A stretch of DNA of 9,998 nt from Leptobacterium sp964389205 (GTDB lineage: Bacteria; Bacteroidota; Bacteroidia; Flavobacteriales; Flavobacteriaceae), in NCBI GenBank assembly GCA_964389205.1, contig CAYMDH010000080.1:1-9998 (forward strand), written 5' to 3'. Positions within the stretch are counted from its first letter, which is position 1. Each line of letters starts with the position of its first letter. Position numbers and translations under genes: made by a program. Below the pieces are notes generated by a model. It saw only the letters and a program-made list of their open reading frames with translations, was not told the origin of the DNA and searched no databases. Shown piece after piece: positions 7,767 to 9,998 of the stretch.

Positions 7767-9170
7767 ATGGCATTTAAATTGACAAAAGTTACCTGTATTC
7801 TATTATTATTTACATTTTTAAATACAATAATAGTTACAAGTCAAAGCAATCGCTTAGCATTTAATAATGCAAAAAAAGGAGATAAAACAGAAGTCAAATA
7901 CTTTTTAGATTTACTTACAAGTCCAGATTTAATTTCACAAGCAAACTCACTTTCCTATATCGAAAAAAATTGGAAACCTGAATATGAAATAATGATTTTG
8001 GAGCTATTGTATTTTAATTCTAGTAAAGATTTGAGTATAAAATTGGCTTTATTACTTCAAAGAAAGACCGGGAAAGAATACGGATATGATTTTAATAAAT
8101 GGTATGATTGGCTTTGGAATAAAGAACAAAAAATACTCCCTTATTATCATTATTTTAAGGCAAAACTTCACAATTATATAGACAATAAGTTTGGGAAATA
8201 CTTTTTGGATAGACAAAACGAGAGCATTATTAGATTGGATGAAATTAGATGGGGAGGAGTTCGTCAAGATGGAATCCCTCCGTTAAGAGGTCCAGAAATG
8301 ATTAGTCCCAAAAAAGCAACCTATCTTGAAGATGATAATATTGTATTTGGTATTGAGGTAAATGGTGATGCTAGAGCATATCCAAAAAGAATACTGGCAT
8401 GGCATGAAATGTTTACAGACAATGTAGGTGGCATTCCTGTAACTGGAGTATACTGTACTCTTTGCGGTACTGTTATATTATATAAAGATATTCATAAAGG
8501 TGTACAACACACGTTTGGTACCAGTGGCTTTTTATATCGTTCTAATAAGCTTATGTATGATAAGGCAACACAATCATTATGGAATACACATTGGGGAAAA
8601 CCAGTTGTAGGACCCTTAGTTGGTAAAGGAATTGAATTAGAATATATGAGCGTGGTAACTACCACATGGGGTGAATGGAAAAAAAGACATCCAAGCACAA
8701 CTGTGCTTTCCCTAAATACAGGGCATAGAAGAGATTATGGAGAAGGGATCGCTTACAAAGATTATTTTGCTACAGATGAATTAATGTTTAACGTTCCATC
8801 TACAGATAAAAAACTGAAGCATAAGCAGTCTATTTTGGCTATTAAACTTTTAGAACATCCAGGAAAAGAAGTTGCTATTTCAGTGAAATTTTTAAAGAAA
8901 ACTCCTGTATATCCTTATAAAATAGGAAATACAAATCTTGTAGTTTTAACAGATAAAACAGGTGCTAATAGAGTATACGAGACAAAAGGAACCATTATTA
9001 CTAGCTTTGATCAAGAAGCAACTGCAAAAGATAATTTAGGAGGATCTTGGACTCTTAGTGAAGACAAACTAGAGAGTAGTACGGGAAAAGTGTTACAAAG
9101 AGTTCCTACGTATAATGCGTTTTGGTTTGGTTGGAAAGCTGCTTACCCGGATACTGTACTTATTAAATAA
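7767..9170 (+). CDS. DUF3179 domain-containing exported protein
   Basis: A 467-residue protein of a widespread family of unknown function. A hydrophobic N-terminus (about 6-25) looks like a signal peptide; no lipobox cysteine follows it, so a periplasmic protein is likelier than a lipoprotein. Residues about 30-125 are helical and vaguely HEAT-like (NSLSYIEKNW, IKLALLLQRKTGKEYG). The DUF3179 domain (about 160-467) shows WGGVRQDGIPPLRGPEM (162-178), GIEVNGDARAYPKRILAWHEM (195-215), the cysteine pair YCTLCGT (C230/C233), HTFGTSGFLYRSN (248-260), a W-x-H segment near 272-276 and the closing R-x-P-x-x-NAFWFGWKAAYP pattern (445-461). The CxxC together with H213 and H248 could bind a metal or be redox active; that is inference only. 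The 101-bp upstream spacer suggests its own promoter or a weak link to the CDGSH gene. A GGATATT array starts about 20 bp after the stop. Confidence 0.9.
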   Translation: MAFKLTKVTCILLLFTFLNTIIVTSQSNRLAFNNAKKGDKTEVKYFLDLLTSPDLISQANSLSYIEKNWKPEYEIMILELLYFNSSKDLSIKLALLLQRKTGKEYGYDFNKWYDWLWNKEQKILPYYHYFKAKLHNYIDNKFGKYFLDRQNESIIRLDEIRWGGVRQDGIPPLRGPEMISPKKATYLEDDNIVFGIEVNGDARAYPKRILAWHEMFTDNVGGIPVTGVYCTLCGTVILYKDIHKGVQHTFGTSGFLYRSNKLMYDKATQSLWNTHWGKPVVGPLVGKGIELEYMSVVTTTWGEWKKRHPSTTVLSLNTGHRRDYGEGIAYKDYFATDELMFNVPSTDKKLKHKQSILAIKLLEHPGKEVAISVKFLKKTPVYPYKIGNTNLVVLTDKTGANRVYETKGTIITSFDQEATAKDNLGGSWTLSEDKLESSTGKVLQRVPTYNAFWFGWKAAYPDTVLIK

Positions 9171-9189
9171 GTATTGAGATATTAGTATT

Positions 9190-9247
9190 GGATATTGGAT
9201 ATTGGATATTGGATATTGGATATTGGATATTGGATATTGGATATTGG
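9190..9247. repeat. Heptanucleotide tandem array (GGATATT)n, truncated by the assembly gap
   Basis: Eight perfect GGATATT units run from 9190 to 9245, followed by GG of a ninth, and the array then enters the N run. The 15-20 bp before it (GAGATATT, AGTATT) look like degenerate copies, so the array starts right after the DUF3179 stop codon. No copy is visible on the right side of the gap. True length is unknown: the break in the assembly probably falls inside the repeat. Because 3 x 7 is 21, every frame repeats every seven residues, which creates artificial open frames on both strands. I see no gene in it. Confidence 0.97.
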
Positions 9248-9347
9248 NNNNNNNNNNNNNNNNNNNNNNNNNNNNNNNNNNNNNNNNNNNNNNNNNNNNN
9301 NNNNNNNNNNNNNNNNNNNNNNNNNNNNNNNNNNNNNNNNNNNNNNN
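9248..9347. other. Assembly gap (100 N)
   Basis: Exactly 100 ambiguous bases, the size conventionally used for a scaffold gap of unknown length. It directly follows the GGATATT array, so the tandem repeat is the likely cause of the break. The distance and even the adjacency between the left and right parts depend on scaffolding evidence that is not visible here. Confidence 0.98.
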
Positions 9348-9454
9348 ATATTTAAAATATAAACTATACACAACAAAAACAGCATAAATCGTTTTTAATC
9401 AATGATATATTGTAATCTTAAATTAAAAAAAATTTGCTATAGAAAAAGTATAGA

Positions 9455-9474
9455 GAACAAGTTTGTTCTTGTTC
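9455..9474. repeat. Inverted repeat GAACAAG / CTTGTTC
   Basis: A perfect 7-bp stem (9455-9461 with 9468-9474) closes a 6-base loop TTTGTT. It is followed by ATTTTA rather than a clean T tract, so a terminator role on the plus strand is uncertain. It lies just left of the CTTGAT/ATCAAG repeat. Confidence 0.5.
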
Positions 9475-9481
9475 ATTTTAC

Positions 9482-9510
9482 CTTGATGCAAAACGAACCA
9501 AAAAATCAAG
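9482..9510. repeat. Inverted repeat CTTGAT / ATCAAG
   Basis: Six-bp arms at 9482-9487 and 9505-9510 flank a 17-base A-rich loop. On its own this is a modest match. It is of interest because it sits at the left edge of the larger nested repeat structure at 9515-9635. Confidence 0.4.
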
Positions 9511-9514
9511 ACTG

Positions 9515-9635
9515 ATTTTAAGTTTTTTGAAGTACTACAAACCATTTTCGCTTCCACATTTTGAGCCACTTTGTTCGCAAAATGCTCCTCCAACTATCCT
9601 AAAAATGTTTTTTGATTTCTAACAAAACTTAAAAT
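9515..9635. repeat. Nested inverted-repeat structure, about 120 bp
   Basis: The outer arms are perfect 12-bp complements: ATTTTAAGTTTT at 9515-9526 and AAAACTTAAAAT at 9624-9635; beyond a 2-bp mismatch, GAC at the left pairs with GTC at the right. Inside is a second perfect 7-bp pair, CATTTTG (9557-9563) and CAAAATG (9578-9584). The nesting would let a transcript fold into a two-tier stem, and small non-autonomous mobile repeats have a similar form. No flanking direct repeat was recognised, so mobility is not shown. Confidence 0.5.
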
Positions 9636-9746
9636 AGGTCGATTGATTAATGTTCAACAGAAGATAACCTTTCTCTGTGAGTATAGTATTTATTTTTCGT
9701 TAATAATCATTGAAACCTTGGAAATGATTTAGAAAAATAAATATAG

Positions 9747-9774
9747 TTTTAGACTCTCTTAATAGAGTCTAAAA
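9747..9774. repeat. Perfect 11-bp inverted repeat
   Basis: TTTTAGACTCT (9747-9757) and AGAGTCTAAAA (9764-9774) pair perfectly around the 6-base loop CTTAAT. The T run lies on the left arm and the A run on the right arm, the reverse of what an intrinsic terminator needs on the plus strand; the minus strand reads the same way. An RNA hairpin, a protein site or part of a repeat element are better explanations than a terminator. Confidence 0.65.
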
Positions 9775-9803
9775 ATACCTAAGAGAAAGTGCCTTTTCTT
9801 TTG

Positions 9804-9837
9804 ATTCGTTTTCTTTGGGAAAGCAAAGAAAATGAAT
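9804..9837. repeat. 14-bp hairpin-forming inverted repeat
   Basis: ATTCGTTTTCTTTG (9804-9817) pairs with CAAAGAAAATGAAT (9824-9837) with a single G-T wobble and a 6-base loop GGAAAG. This is the longest stem in the window. No T tract follows on either strand. The surrounding sequence (cttttcttttgattcg) has the look of palindromic intergenic repeats that I recall from flavobacterial genomes; that resemblance is from memory and not checked. Confidence 0.6.
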
Positions 9838-9903
9838 AAACAATGTTAAATTCATCAATAGAAAAAAAACAGAATCTACTTGCTAGTAGGCCGGTAATTT
9901 CTC

Positions 9904-9972
9904 ATGAAAGGTCATTCGTGTGGGGGAATTTCATCTAAACATACTAATAACCTGAGTTCGATTAATATTTAA
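9904..9972 (+). CDS. Possible 22-residue small open frame (speculative)
   Basis: ATG at 9904 opens a 22-codon frame ending at TAA 9970-9972; its product would begin MKGHSCGGISSK. It has one cysteine and several S, N and T residues, lies inside the repeat-rich spacer, and ends 9 bp before another ATG. No convincing ribosome-binding region or known family was recognised. In DNA of this kind a frame this short is easily a chance event, so it is recorded only as a possibility. Confidence 0.12.
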   Translation: MKGHSCGGISSKHTNNLSSINI

Positions 9973-9981
9973 GTAGATTTT

Positions 9982-9998
9982 ATGAGTAAAAAAGATAG
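9982..9998 (+). CDS. Possible start of a gene running off the right edge
   Basis: ATG at 9982 opens a frame reading M-S-K-K-D before the window ends. A lysine-rich start after a long spacer is typical of a real gene start, and the upstream AAGTAGATTTT could serve as an A-rich ribosome-binding region. Only five codons are visible, so the product is unknown and the call is tentative. Confidence 0.3.

Larger units (their letters stand above)
9348..9981. other. Long non-coding, A/T-rich intergenic region with inverted repeats
   Basis: About 630 bp with no open frame that resembles a gene on either strand; stops are frequent in all frames. It contains several inverted repeats, listed separately: hairpins at 9455-9474, 9482-9510, 9747-9774 and 9804-9837, and a larger nested structure at 9515-9635. 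The segments around 9480-9640 and 9780-9840 have a more balanced, structured composition than the surrounding DNA and resemble a dispersed intergenic repeat. I found no tRNA, rRNA or transposase remnant. A 22-codon open frame lies at 9904-9972. Confidence 0.7.

Noticed and set aside
8052..8698. Minus-strand open frames inside the DUF3179 gene.
   Set aside because: They are antisense to conserved DUF3179 motifs and have no family resemblance or plausible start signals.
9190..9247. A CRISPR-like repeat array.
   Set aside because: The 7-bp units are contiguous with no spacers, and no cas gene is nearby.
9093..9387. Open frames on both strands across the GGATATT array and the N run, with a seven-residue repeating product.
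   Set aside because: They exist only because the 7-bp unit contains no stop in these frames and the N run cannot be translated. There is no start context or family resemblance.
9950..9972. A tRNA T-loop-like sequence (GAGTTCGATTAA).
   Set aside because: The flanks cannot form the T stem, and no anticodon arm or acceptor stem is present upstream.

Overview
The window looks like a piece of a low-GC Bacteroidota chromosome, most likely from a marine-type member of the Flavobacteriaceae. The evidence is the strong A/T bias, the protein styles (a two-domain CDGSH protein, a DUF3179 protein, an HGSNAT-like membrane acyltransferase with the 'GHFIDG' signature, a long DsbD/ScsB-type reductase), the lack of classical Shine-Dalgarno sites, and candidate promoters of the Bacteroidota TTG / TAnnTTTG kind. 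I could not make a genus-level call.

Layout. Positions 49-6012 hold five tightly packed minus-strand genes, transcribed from right to left: an NADPH-dependent FMN reductase-like flavoprotein, a PabB-type chorismate-utilising enzyme, a monoacylglycerol-lipase-like alpha/beta hydrolase, TilS (tRNA-Ile lysidine synthetase) and a DsbD-family thiol:disulfide interchange protein. The gaps are 6 and 18 bp, followed by overlaps of 8 and 4 bp, so this is very probably one operon. It may end at a hairpin in the first 25 bases. Its members are functionally mixed (flavin redox, folate precursor, lipid or ester hydrolysis, tRNA modification, periplasmic reductant supply), which suggests a housekeeping operon rather than a dedicated pathway.

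A 163-bp divergent spacer (6013-6175) separates it from three plus-strand genes: the HGSNAT/DUF1624-like integral membrane acyltransferase, a 78-residue double-CDGSH iron-sulfur protein and an exported DUF3179 protein. These are spaced by 65 and 101 bp, so they may be partly independent transcription units.

The right end (9171-9998) carries no recognisable full gene. It starts with a perfect GGATATT tandem array that runs directly into a 100-base run of N (assembly gap, 9248-9347). About 630 bp of A/T-rich DNA follows with several strong inverted repeats, a possible 22-codon open frame, and a possible start of the next gene at the window edge. This region is the least ordinary part of the window and resembles a dispersed intergenic repeat, though copy number cannot be judged from one window. 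I saw no CRISPR array, RNA gene, insertion sequence, prophage gene or defence system, and no strong candidate for a new multi-gene system.
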